11,787 bases of DNA from an uncultured Bacilli bacterium (GCA_949440065.1 CASRZP010000038.1:1-11787), one strand, 5' to 3'; positions 1 to 6,919 are shown, numbered from the stretch's first letter. The notes: generated from the letters alone by a model not told the origin. Translations and numbers: made by a program.

Positions 1-1178
1 AAGAAAGAGACAATATCCGCATCTTGTTCAATTGAACCAGACTCACGTAAATCACTCATAATCGGACGTTTATCCTCACGTCCTTCTACTGCTCTAGATA
101 ACTGGGCTAAGGCAATAACAGGAACATGTAATTCCATGGCCATTGTTTTTAATGACCTAGAAATATCGGATACTTCTTGTTGACGATTTGCTCCATAATT
201 TTTTCCTCCAGAGATAAGCTGTAAATAATCAATGATTACCATGCCAAGACCTTGCTCACTAGACGATAGTCTACGACACTTAGCACGAATTTCTCCAATG
301 CTAATTCCTGGTGTATCATCAATATACATCTTTGCTTCTGATAATCGACTAATTGACTCGTTAATCCTTTTCCAATCATCATTCAATAAGGAACCTGTTC
401 TTAACTTATAACCGTCGATTTGTCCAAGTGAGCTAAGCATTCTAGTTGCTAATTGTTCAGCACCCATTTCTAAGTTAAAAAGTGCTACTGTCTTATCGGT
501 ATGCATTGCTACATGAGTGGCCATATTTAATGCTACTGCTGTTTTTCCCATCGCTGGACGTGCGGCAATGATAATTAATTCATTTTCATGAAATCCTGCT
601 GTAACCCTATCTAAGTCTATCCATCCTGTAGGAATTCCTGTAATTTCTCCTCTTGATTTAGAAAGTCTTTCCAAATCAGCCTGTGTTTTATAAAGCACCT
701 CTTTAATGCTTCTAAATTCTTTGCTTTCTTTTCTTTTAGAAATATTTAAAATTCTCTTATTGGCTTCTTCTAATAAATCATCAACACTTCCACTTGATTG
801 GTATCCTAAGGTAGCAATTTGTTCTGCTTCACTAATTACTTTTCTTAAAATGGAACGCTCTAAGACTATGTTAATATAATAATCAACATTAGCGGCAGTA
901 GGAACGTAATTAACTAACTCTGTTAAATATTCTACTCCTCCAGCATCATTTAATTGATTTGCCTTCGTTAAAGATGAAGTTACCGTAGTAATATCTACTG
1001 GTGTTTTATTTTCAGAAAGTGATAAAAATATTTGGAAAATTACTGCATGTTTTGGAAAATAAAAATCATCATTGGTGAGTGATTCACAAGTTTTTTCTAA
1101 TGCATATTTAGATAAAAAACAAGCTCCTAAAACTGATTTTTCAGCTTCTATATCATGAGGAAGCTCTCTACCTTTCAT
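1..1178 (-). CDS. dnaB: Replicative DNA helicase DnaB (DnaC in Bacillus), 3' end cut off by the window
   Basis: Hexameric 5'-3' helicase that unwinds DNA at the replication fork. The visible 392 residues begin at an ATG preceded by AGGTGG, which overlaps the rplI stop codon 9 bases upstream. The N-terminal domain (about residues 5-150) opens with the typical ELPHDIEAEKSVLGA. The RecA-like domain follows, with Walker A ARPAMGKT (206-213), the NLEM segment holding the likely catalytic Glu237, Walker B MVIIDYLQL (313-321), and QLSRAVE (359-365). The final visible part, SDLRESGSIEQDAD, is the conserved family segment near the C-terminus. Family members are about 440-450 residues, so roughly 50 are missing beyond position 1. 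It is the last visible gene of gdpP-rplI-dnaB, an arrangement also seen in Bacillus. No promoter lies directly in front of it. Confidence 0.97.
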   Translation of the reverse strand, partial: MKGRELPHDIEAEKSVLGACFLSKYALEKTCESLTNDDFYFPKHAVIFQIFLSLSENKTPVDITTVTSSLTKANQLNDAGGVEYLTELVNYVPTAANVDYYINIVLERSILRKVISEAEQIATLGYQSSGSVDDLLEEANKRILNISKRKESKEFRSIKEVLYKTQADLERLSKSRGEITGIPTGWIDLDRVTAGFHENELIIIAARPAMGKTAVALNMATHVAMHTDKTVALFNLEMGAEQLATRMLSSLGQIDGYKLRTGSLLNDDWKRINESISRLSEAKMYIDDTPGISIGEIRAKCRRLSSSEQGLGMVIIDYLQLISGGKNYGANRQQEVSDISRSLKTMAMELHVPVIALAQLSRAVEGREDKRPIMSDLRESGSIEQDADIVSF

Positions 1179-1187
1179 TTTTACCAC

Positions 1188-1631
1188 CTACTCTTTTACT
1201 ACATGAACTTTAATTTTAGCAAAAACATCTTTATAGAGTTCTATTTCTATATAATGAAATCCTAATGATGCTATACTTAGTTTAGAATCTATTTGTCCTT
1301 TTTCGATAACAAATCCTTTCTTTTTTAGGGCTTCTTTAATTTGTTTAGCACTAATAGAGCCAAACATTTGATCATTTTTTCCTGACTTTACCGTAAACTC
1401 TAATTCCATATTTTGAAGCTTTTTAGCCTCTTCTTGGGCTAATGACTTTCTATTTTTTTCTTCTTCTTTTAAGTGCTCTTGCTCTTTTTGATAATCTTGT
1501 AACACTTTCTCTGTTAATTTCTTTGCATATCCATTTTTGATTAAATAGTTTTCTGCAAAACCATCTTTTACTTCCTTAATAGCTCCTTTTTTTGCTTCTT
1601 TTTTATAGTCTTTTATAAATAGTACTTTCAT
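1188..1631 (-). CDS. rplI: 50S ribosomal protein L9
   Basis: L9 binds 23S rRNA near the base of the L1 stalk and reaches out from the large subunit. At 147 residues it matches the family length (about 148-150). The N-terminal rRNA-binding domain (1-50) starts MKVLFIKDYKKEAKKGAIKE and carries the expected DGFAENYLI segment. A charged Lys/Glu-rich connecting helix spans about 45-75. The C-terminal domain begins near MFGSISAKQIKEALKKKG (89-106) and ends KIKVHVVKE. The ATG has AGTAGGTGAT upstream and lies 13 bases after the phosphodiesterase stop. Its stop overlaps the dnaB ribosome binding site, so the two genes are probably translationally coupled. Only the 50-residue N-terminal part is strongly conserved across bacteria, but both ends are clear here. 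Confidence 0.96.
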   Translation of the reverse strand: MKVLFIKDYKKEAKKGAIKEVKDGFAENYLIKNGYAKKLTEKVLQDYQKEQEHLKEEEKNRKSLAQEEAKKLQNMELEFTVKSGKNDQMFGSISAKQIKEALKKKGFVIEKGQIDSKLSIASLGFHYIEIELYKDVFAKIKVHVVKE

Positions 1632-1644
1632 CTTATCACCTACT

Positions 1645-2631
1645 TTACATGTTATTCATATATTGATTAATTACTTCTATTAAATTTTTTTGTATTTCTT
1701 TGATGGTTCCTATTGTTATTTTACTAGCAGCTTCATGTTTTGAACCTCCTCCACCAAAATGGTCTAAAATCTCGTTAACGGCGATGTTTCCTATCGATCT
1801 AGCACTTATTCCTATGGTTTCATCCCCTAAGGGAGCAATGACAAAGGAAGCTTCTATATCATTAAATAATAATAACGTATCTGCAATTTTTGCTAAATCT
1901 TCCCTTCGGTATTTAACTTTTCCATCACTCTTGGTTAAGGCTATTTTTTTATGCAACACCTCTATATTGGTTAATGCTTTTTGTCTTTCAATGTATTCAT
2001 CTAAATCCTGTTTTAAATAATATTGAACACGATTGGGATTAGCACCTAATGCTGTTAGGAAATATGCAGCAAAAAAGGTTTCTTTTGTCGTTTTCAATAC
2101 AAAGTTATTGGTATCTAAAATAATTCCTGATAATATTGCAGTACTGATATACGAACTTGGTTTTAATTTATAGGAACGTATTAAATCACTCACCATCTCA
2201 CACGTGCTGGATGCTTTGGTATCAACAATACTAAGAGAAGTTTTTATCGAATCGTCGCTTTCTTCGTGATGGTCAATAACAACAATATTTGTGAAATATT
2301 CTACCACGTTTTTACTTTGAAGTAAAAAATTTTTGTTACAATCAACAACAATTAGCAAATCTTTAGAAGATGGACTCATTTTTTTTAATTCTTGACTAGT
2401 AATAATCGATAAATCAAAGTCTTTTTCACTTAAAACTTTGTCAACACCTTTTTCATTTTTTTCATCATCGATAATAATATGTGCCTGTTTTCTAAATGAT
2501 GTTATAATATAATACATCCCAAGGGCACTACCTATGGCATCTAAATCTAAATAAGCGTGTCCTACAATAAACGTTCTATCACATTTCTTTATCACGTGTT
2601 TCAATCGATTTTTAAAATGATTAATATTCAT
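1645..2631 (-). CDS. GdpP-type DHH/DHHA1 phosphodiesterase reduced to the catalytic core (likely c-di-AMP)
   Basis: Predicted Mn-dependent phosphodiesterase that opens cyclic-di-AMP or cleaves short nucleotides. From the chosen ATG it has 328 residues. The DHH domain shows H25, D29 and D31 in GHAYLDLDAIGS, D97 in VVDCN, the DHH signature at 120-122, and D173 in ILDTNNF. The DHHA1 domain carries EASFVIAP and GISARS (about 260-279) and a glycine-rich GGGGSKHEAA (293-302). The EASFVI and ISARS segments and the position just before rplI and dnaB match GdpP. Full-length GdpP is about 650-660 residues, with two membrane helices, PAS and degenerate GGDEF domains in front; all are absent here. An upstream in-frame TTG (2649) is rejected because it lies before the AGGAGG motif, which sits 7 bases ahead of the ATG at 2631. 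Alternatives are NrnA- or Pde2-like standalone enzymes. Confidence 0.85.
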   Translation of the reverse strand: MNINHFKNRLKHVIKKCDRTFIVGHAYLDLDAIGSALGMYYIITSFRKQAHIIIDDEKNEKGVDKVLSEKDFDLSIITSQELKKMSPSSKDLLIVVDCNKNFLLQSKNVVEYFTNIVVIDHHEESDDSIKTSLSIVDTKASSTCEMVSDLIRSYKLKPSSYISTAILSGIILDTNNFVLKTTKETFFAAYFLTALGANPNRVQYYLKQDLDEYIERQKALTNIEVLHKKIALTKSDGKVKYRREDLAKIADTLLLFNDIEASFVIAPLGDETIGISARSIGNIAVNEILDHFGGGGSKHEAASKITIGTIKEIQKNLIEVINQYMNNM

Positions 2632-2659
2632 TGGCATACCTCCTAACAAGGATATTACT

Positions 2660-2665
2660 ATTATA
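2660..2665 (-). promoter_or_regulatory. -10 box of a probable promoter for gdpP-rplI-dnaB
   Basis: A perfect TATAAT lies on the minus strand between the rpsR terminator and the phosphodiesterase gene. A start about 7 bases downstream would give a short leader of some 20 bases. The sequence 17 bases upstream (2683-2688) reads TTTTTA, a poor -35, so the call rests on the -10, on the location after a terminator, and on the need for a promoter here. The region is very AT-rich, so chance matches are likely. Confidence 0.4.
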
Positions 2666-2757
2666 TAATAAATTTCTTAAATTAAAAAGGAACATTCGCT
2701 CGTTTATTATCATTTATTAGTTTATTTTACTTATGCTAAAAGGGATTTTTTAGGAAA

Positions 2758-2786
2758 AAAATAGATACATTTTTTGTATCTATTTT
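2758..2786 (-). terminator. Intrinsic terminator of rpsF-ssb-rpsR, overlapping the rpsR stop codon
   Basis: On the minus strand a 12-base stem, AAAATAGATACA pairing with TGTATCTATTTT, encloses a 5-base A loop and is followed by further T residues (seven Ts from the end of the stem onward). The stem includes the TAG stop of rpsR at 2780-2782. It is AT-rich and thus weaker than a GC-rich hairpin, but the perfect pairing and the T-run support termination here. Confidence 0.7.
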
Positions 2787-2995
2787 GTATATGGTAATAG
2801 TCCAATTGCTCTTGCTCTTTTAATTTGTATAGCAATATGTCTTTGATGTTTAGCACACGCACCTGTCACACGTCTTGGTAAAATTTTACCACGTTCATTA
2901 ATATAACGTCTTAAGGTTTCTACATCTTTATAATCAATGTTTTTTCCCGTGCACATATAACATACTTTTTTTCTTTTACGAAAAAATTCTGCCAT
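2780..2995 (-). CDS. rpsR: 30S ribosomal protein S18, zinc-binding type
   Basis: S18 pairs with S6 on the platform of the small subunit. The 71 residues contain the hallmark segments IDYKD, INERGKILPRRVTG (32-45) and the C-terminal LLPY. Unlike the B. subtilis protein, it has C12 and C15 (CYMC) plus C47 and H50 (ACAKH), a set of four potential zinc ligands. As I recall it, the same pattern occurs in the main S18 of Mycobacterium (CVFC and NCVQH), the so-called C+ form. The ATG is preceded by GGAGG with 8 bases of spacing. It is the third gene of rpsF-ssb-rpsR, 17 bases after ssb. Its final codons run into a terminator hairpin. Confidence 0.96.
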   Translation of the reverse strand: MAEFFRKRKKVCYMCTGKNIDYKDVETLRRYINERGKILPRRVTGACAKHQRHIAIQIKRARAIGLLPYTK

Positions 2996-3012
2996 AATAC
3001 GTTCCTCCTTTT

Positions 3013-3507
3013 TTAAAATGGTAATTCATCATCATTAATTTCTATACTAGCACCAAAGTCAGCGAATGGATTATTGTCCATATTCGTCCCCTTTGGTTCA
3101 TTGGAAACTTCAGCTGGTGTACTAAAATCATATGGTGTTGGATTGGATGCTGTAAAACTATTTTCATTAGGCATAGAAGAGCCTTCAGTTCTTTTTGATC
3201 CAAGAAATTCAACATTATCTGCTACAACTTCTGTAACATATCTTTTGTTTCCGTTTTGATCATCGTAATTTCTTGTTTGAATTCTTCCATCAATTGCTAC
3301 TTGACTGCCTTGTGCTAAATAATTTTTTACATTTTCAGCTTGTTTTCTCCACACGACGATATTAATAAAGTCAGCTTCTCTTTCTCCAGATTGACTCGTA
3401 AACGGACGATTTACAGCAATGCTAAAAGTGGCTACTGCTGTATTATTTCCTGTATAACGTAATTCTGGGTCTCTAGTTAGGCGTCCTATTAAAAATACTT
3501 TATTCAT
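3013..3507 (-). CDS. ssb: Single-stranded DNA-binding protein SSB
   Basis: SSB coats single-stranded DNA during replication and recruits repair and replication partners. The OB-fold covers about residues 1-107, opening with MNKVFLIGRLTRDPELRYT and including the IAVNRPF and FINIVVWRKQAENV segments. A low-complexity linker rich in Asn, Ser and Pro (about 108-150) leads to the acidic tail ending DDELPF, the conserved tip that binds partner proteins. At 164 residues it has the usual length for Bacilli. The ATG has AGAGGT upstream and lies 14 bases after rpsF. Its place between rpsF and rpsR is the classical arrangement and ties SSB supply to ribosomal protein synthesis. Confidence 0.97.
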   Translation of the reverse strand: MNKVFLIGRLTRDPELRYTGNNTAVATFSIAVNRPFTSQSGEREADFINIVVWRKQAENVKNYLAQGSQVAIDGRIQTRNYDDQNGNKRYVTEVVADNVEFLGSKRTEGSSMPNENSFTASNPTPYDFSTPAEVSNEPKGTNMDNNPFADFGASIEINDDELPF

Positions 3508-3521
3508 CGTTACCTCTTTTC

Positions 3522-3812
3522 TTAATTGTCTACTCTAACAACTAAATGACGTAGAACATTTTCATTGATTCGTGCTAAACGTGAAAATTCTTCGATGGCG
3601 TTAGCATCTTCAGCATCCACATAGTATAGAAAATAATATCCCATTTTGTAACCATTCATTTCATAAGCAATTTCGCGTTGTCCCATTTCTTTTTCTTCGG
3701 TAATATTAGCACCTCTTGATACTAATGCTTGCTTTAGACTATCTGCTAATTCCTTAACAACAGTCTCCTCTAAATCTGGTTTCACAATGTACATTAATTC
3801 GTACTTTCTCAT
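3522..3812 (-). CDS. rpsF: 30S ribosomal protein S6
   Basis: S6 forms a heterodimer with S18 on the small-subunit platform. The 96-residue protein starts MRKYELMYIVKPDLEE and ends with the expected NENVLRHLVVRVDN, matching the compact S6 fold and length with no C-terminal Glu extension. The ATG has a strong AAAGGGAGGTG site with 8 bases between GGAGG and the start. It is the first gene of rpsF-ssb-rpsR, behind a near-consensus promoter and a leader of about 60 bases with two potential hairpins, where autoregulation by S6:S18 is known to act in related bacteria. Confidence 0.96.
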   Translation of the reverse strand: MRKYELMYIVKPDLEETVVKELADSLKQALVSRGANITEEKEMGQREIAYEMNGYKMGYYFLYYVDAEDANAIEEFSRLARINENVLRHLVVRVDN

Positions 3813-3835
3813 TTTTTACACCTCCCTTTGGACAT

Positions 3836-3871
3836 TGGCCACTTAAAAATGGCAAGGAGTATTAAATACTC
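3836..3871 (-). promoter_or_regulatory. rpsF leader: Structured 5' leader of rpsF-ssb-rpsR, candidate S6:S18 autoregulatory RNA
   Basis: Two potential hairpins lie between the predicted transcription start and the ribosome binding site. The first is GAGTATTTAATACTC (3857-3871), a 6-7 base stem right at the likely 5' end. The second pairs TTGCCATT with AGTGGCCAA (about 3836-3855), with a bulged C and a 4-base loop. Leaders of rpsF are known to bind the S6:S18 complex in many bacteria, using a CCG in a bulge. I see no CCG here, so this may be a diverged form or only a stability element. Confidence 0.4.
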
Positions 3872-3878
3872 AAGTTGT

Positions 3879-3907
3879 ATTATAGCAAAACTCCAATCAA
3901 TTGTCTA
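3879..3907 (-). promoter_or_regulatory. Promoter of rpsF-ssb-rpsR
   Basis: TAGACA (3902-3907) and TATAAT (3879-3884) are separated by 17 bases, with an extended -10 TG one base before the TATAAT. This is the best housekeeping sigma-factor match in the window. The predicted start is near 3872, giving a leader of about 60 bases. The -35 begins only a few bases after the ychF stop, and no terminator hairpin is seen after ychF, so some read-through from ychF is likely. Confidence 0.8.
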
Positions 3908-3913
3908 CAAAAA

Positions 3914-5014
3914 TTATACATTAAAGCGAAAATAACAAATATCTCCATCTTGCATTAAATAATCCTTGCCTTCTAATCGTGCTTTTCCTGCTTCTTTTAC
4001 TTTCGATTCACTTCCATATTCTATTAAATCTTGATAGCTAATTACTTCTGCTTTGATAAAACCTTTTTCAAAGTCACTATGAATAATTCCAGCACATTCT
4101 TTAGCCGTCATTCCTTTCTTAAACGTCCACGCTCTAACTTCATCTTTTCCTGCTGTGAAATATGTTTCAAGTCCTAATAAAGAATATGTCTCATGAATTA
4201 AATCATCTAGTCCGCTACAAGATAGTCCTAACATAGTTAACATCTCTTGGCGTTCTTCATTATTCATGCTCGATAAATCTTCTTCTGTTTTTGCACATAT
4301 AACTACTACTCTAGAATTTTCACCCTTAGCATACTCTTTTACCGCCTTTACATAGGAATTATCTTCTTTTCCTAGTTCCTCTTCATCAATATTAGCAATA
4401 TAAATTATTGGTTTACTGGTTAATAAATGATAACTTTTCAACAATTGAAGTTCTTCTTTTTTAAAAGATACAGTTCGTAAAGGAATATTCTTTTCTAAAT
4501 TTTCTTTTAATTTTATTAATAACTCTACTTCTAATAAATCAGAAGCTAGTTTGGTAGTTTTCGCCTTTTTCTCAATTTTTCCTAAGCGATTTTCTACTAT
4601 TTCTAAATCAGATAAAGATAATTCTAAATTAATCGTTTCTATATCTCTAATTGGATCAACTTGATTTTCAACATGAATAATACTTTTATTTTCAAAACAA
4701 CGAACAACTTCACAAATGGCATCTACTTCCCTAATGTGCGATAAAAATTTGTTGCCCAGTCCTTCTCCTTGGCTAGCACCTTTTACTAAACCAGCTATAT
4801 CTGTAAATTCATAACTTGTTGGAATTACCCTTTCTGGATCATAAATTGCTTCCATTTTTTGCAAACGAGAATCAGGGACAAAAACCACTCCAACGTTAGG
4901 ATCAATTGTAGCAAAAGGATAATTTGCTGCTAAAATTTTTTGTTTCGTTATCGCATTAAATAATGTTGATTTTCCAACATTAGGTAATCCTACAATTCCT
5001 GCTGTTAAACTCAT
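3914..5014 (-). CDS. ychF: Ribosome-associated ATPase YchF (OLA1/Obg-related family)
   Basis: P-loop NTPase that binds ribosomes and is linked to stress and translation control; the family prefers ATP over GTP. From the chosen ATG it has 366 residues, the usual length. G1 is GLPNVGKST (9-17), the switch II region is DIAGLVKGAS (72-81), and the base-recognition motif is NIDE (208-211), the NxxE type behind the ATP preference, instead of NKxD. The C-terminal TGS domain (about 282-366) contains AWTFKKGMTAKECAGIIHSD and ends DYLMQDGDICYFRFNV. A GTG at 5023 in the same frame is rejected because it is part of the AAGGAGTG ribosome binding site, which sits 8 bases before the ATG at 5014. That site also overlaps the stop of the transporter gene, so translation is probably coupled. 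Confidence 0.96.
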   Translation of the reverse strand: MSLTAGIVGLPNVGKSTLFNAITKQKILAANYPFATIDPNVGVVFVPDSRLQKMEAIYDPERVIPTSYEFTDIAGLVKGASQGEGLGNKFLSHIREVDAICEVVRCFENKSIIHVENQVDPIRDIETINLELSLSDLEIVENRLGKIEKKAKTTKLASDLLEVELLIKLKENLEKNIPLRTVSFKKEELQLLKSYHLLTSKPIIYIANIDEEELGKEDNSYVKAVKEYAKGENSRVVVICAKTEEDLSSMNNEERQEMLTMLGLSCSGLDDLIHETYSLLGLETYFTAGKDEVRAWTFKKGMTAKECAGIIHSDFEKGFIKAEVISYQDLIEYGSESKVKEAGKARLEGKDYLMQDGDICYFRFNV

Positions 5015-5026
5015 AGCATCCACTCC

Positions 5027-6622
5027 TTACAACGTTGGTAAAACGTTAGGTCCTAATGGAATTCCTAATAAATACCAACCAATTAATAATAATATCCAAG
5101 CAACACTCATCAATAAGCAACAAGGTGCTGCAAAACGAATTGCTTTCATAATGCCAATTGGCTTATCTTTATCTTTATGATAAATATTTAAATACCCTAT
5201 ATAGACAACAAAGAAGGCTAGTAAAGGGGTAATACAATTTGTCATAGAATCTCCTGCTCTTAATAGCATTTGGGCAAATTGTGGAGATATATTAGACTGC
5301 ATTAACATTGGTACCACTACGGGAGATAAAATACTCCATTTTAATGTGGCTGTTGTATTAAATAAATTAGTAAATGCAATCACCACAATGACTAAAATGA
5401 TTAACGGTAATCCAGTAAAGGCTAAATCATTAATTAAATTTGCTCCTAAGGCAGTGATGACTGTTCCTATGTTTGCTTTTTTAAAGATGGCAATAAACTG
5501 AGAGGCAACAAACATTAAAATAATAATGGATCCTATGTCTTTTAAATATATAGCAGCTTTGTTTATTATATCCTTATCATTTTTAAATGTTTTTGCTCCA
5601 CATCCATAAGCAATTCCACAAATAACCAAAAGAAGTGATACCATAAAGGTAAATCCATCTTGAAAATAAGAATTACTACCAAATAATTGATTTAAATAGG
5701 TTGTTTCATTGCTATCAAGTAAAATTCCAGAACCAGGAAGTTTTGGCACAATCATATAGATAAAGATTAAGATGACAACGATAAAAGCAATAAATGCATA
5801 ACGAAGTCCTGCTTTTTCTTTCTTTTCTTGCTCTATCTTAATTTGTTCAGTATCTATCACATCCAACACTTCAATATCTTCGGAAGCATTGGACTCACCT
5901 TCTTCTTTATATTTTCCTAATTTTGGAATAACCCACTTTTCCAAAATAATGGTAGCAATAAAGGATAATATAATAGAAAAAGCAATGATAATAAACAAAT
6001 TGGAAGTTAGGCTAACATGAAACGTTTCATCAATTAATCGTGCTGCTGAAGTTGTGTAAGGAATAATACCAACTTCCATAGAACCTACAAATAGTGTAAC
6101 TCCATAACCTAGTCCAACACTACAAAAAGCACTAACAATTCCCGCGAGTGGATTTCTCTTATTTGCTAAAAATACAATGGCAGACAAGGGAATTAAAATG
6201 GCATAACCTACTTCGTTAATTAATGAGGAAATAATTCCTAGAAAAACGATAAAGAAAGTAATGGTTTTGTTACTATGTTTATTTAAATATTTTTTCATAA
6301 ATGTGTTAATTAATCCAGAAGATTCGGCTACACTAATTCCTATTAGTGAAATTAAAAGCATATTTAGTGGAGCAAAACTAATAAAGTTTCTAGCAGCGTT
6401 ACTAATAATATATTTTAATCCATCATAATTGAACAAATTCTCTACCGTGACTAATACTGGTTCCAATCGTAGCAAATTATTATTTACTCGATTATAAGTA
6501 GCCTGAAATTCTATTTTTGATAAAATTCCACTTAAAATGACGACAAATATAGATAATACGATGAAAATCGTAACTGGATGAAAATAAAATTTTTTCAATC
6601 TCCTTCTTTTTTTCTCTTTCAT
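5027..6622 (-). CDS. AbgT-family membrane transporter
   Basis: Integral membrane protein of 531 residues with many hydrophobic segments (the first about 17-35, the last about 500-520) and a charged cytoplasmic loop near 234-272. It belongs to the AbgT family, which includes the E. coli p-aminobenzoyl-glutamate importer and the MtrF/YdaH drug exporters. Evidence includes NEVGYAILIPLSAIVFLA (136-153) and the block from FTNLFNTTATLKW through RAGDSMTNCITPL (417-467). W429, P447, R455, D458 and P466 keep the spacing of the MtrF residues W420, P438, R446, D449 and P457, as I recall them. The substrate cannot be told from sequence: folate breakdown products, peptides or sulfonamide-like drugs are possible. 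The ATG overlaps the stop of DUF951 as ATGA and has AGGAG upstream. Its stop overlaps the ychF ribosome binding site. Confidence 0.88.
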   Translation of the reverse strand: MKEKKRRRLKKFYFHPVTIFIVLSIFVVILSGILSKIEFQATYNRVNNNLLRLEPVLVTVENLFNYDGLKYIISNAARNFISFAPLNMLLISLIGISVAESSGLINTFMKKYLNKHSNKTITFFIVFLGIISSLINEVGYAILIPLSAIVFLANKRNPLAGIVSAFCSVGLGYGVTLFVGSMEVGIIPYTTSAARLIDETFHVSLTSNLFIIIAFSIILSFIATIILEKWVIPKLGKYKEEGESNASEDIEVLDVIDTEQIKIEQEKKEKAGLRYAFIAFIVVILIFIYMIVPKLPGSGILLDSNETTYLNQLFGSNSYFQDGFTFMVSLLLVICGIAYGCGAKTFKNDKDIINKAAIYLKDIGSIIILMFVASQFIAIFKKANIGTVITALGANLINDLAFTGLPLIILVIVVIAFTNLFNTTATLKWSILSPVVVPMLMQSNISPQFAQMLLRAGDSMTNCITPLLAFFVVYIGYLNIYHKDKDKPIGIMKAIRFAAPCCLLMSVAWILLLIGWYLLGIPLGPNVLPTL

Positions 6623-6816
6623 ACGTCTCCTATCACAATCTTTTTTACTTTTTTATTAAATTCTATTCGAGGAATTAATACTGTACGATGACAAGCAATA
6701 CATTTTATTTTTATATCTGCTCCAACTCTTACAATTTCCCATAAATTATTTCCACATGGATGTTGCTTTTTCATCATTACCTTTGTCCCTACTTGATATT
6801 CTAGTTGATTATCCAT
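6619..6816 (-). CDS. DUF951 family small protein (YyzM-like), possible zinc-binding
   Basis: A 65-residue protein of unknown function. The core, from MKKQHPCGNNLWEIVRVGAD through IKIKCIACHRTVLIPRIEF, matches the DUF951 family, which sits next to spo0J or ychF in many Firmicutes (YyzM in B. subtilis). H19, C21, C39 and C42 could form a small zinc site; this is inference. The N-terminal segment before MMKKQHPCG resembles a short beta-barrel start. The ATG has GGAGGTGG upstream with 6 bases between GGAGG and the start. Its TGA overlaps the transporter ATG by 4 bases, so it leads the DUF951-transporter-ychF unit. A role in DNA or RNA binding has been suggested by its neighbours only. Confidence 0.88.
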   Translation of the reverse strand: MDNQLEYQVGTKVMMKKQHPCGNNLWEIVRVGADIKIKCIACHRTVLIPRIEFNKKVKKIVIGDV

Positions 6817-6890
6817 TATCCACCTCCAGAAATCACTAACTATTTAACATTATCGTTCAAACTTTTCTATTAGAACAACAAATACTATAT

Positions 6891-6919
6891 ATGATAATAC
6901 TATTCATAAGATAAATCAA
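6891..6919 (-). promoter_or_regulatory. Possible promoter of DUF951-transporter-ychF
   Basis: In the 128-base gap after parB, TTGATT (6914-6919) and TATCAT (6891-6896) are 17 bases apart on the minus strand, matching the consensus at 4 and 5 of 6 positions. A second, weaker pair is TTGTTC (6873-6878) with GATAAT (6849-6854) at 18 bases. Nothing else is evident in this gap except a loose inverted repeat, TAGAAT/ATTCTA, at the end of parB without a T-run. Confidence 0.4.

Noticed and set aside
2593..2598. CACGTG core that might belong to a parS site
   Set aside because: The flanks do not match TGTTNCACGTGAAACA in either half. A second CACGTG at 2201-2206 also fails. No parS or NBS site is visible in the window.
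2736..2753. Second inverted repeat CTAAAA/TTTTAG after the rpsR terminator
   Set aside because: The stem is only 6 AT-rich pairs with no T-run after it; it is probably chance in AT-rich DNA.
6017..6030. Perfect 14-base palindrome ATGAAACGTTTCAT
   Set aside because: It lies within the transporter coding region. It resembles a catabolite-control (cre) site but lacks the two central bases of that consensus, and one such palindrome is expected by chance in a window of this size.
6619..6816. Possibility of a TGA=Trp genetic code given the low GC content
   Set aside because: TGA ends DUF951 and mnmG at sensible family lengths, and the Trp codon checked in rsmG is TGG, so the standard bacterial code applies.
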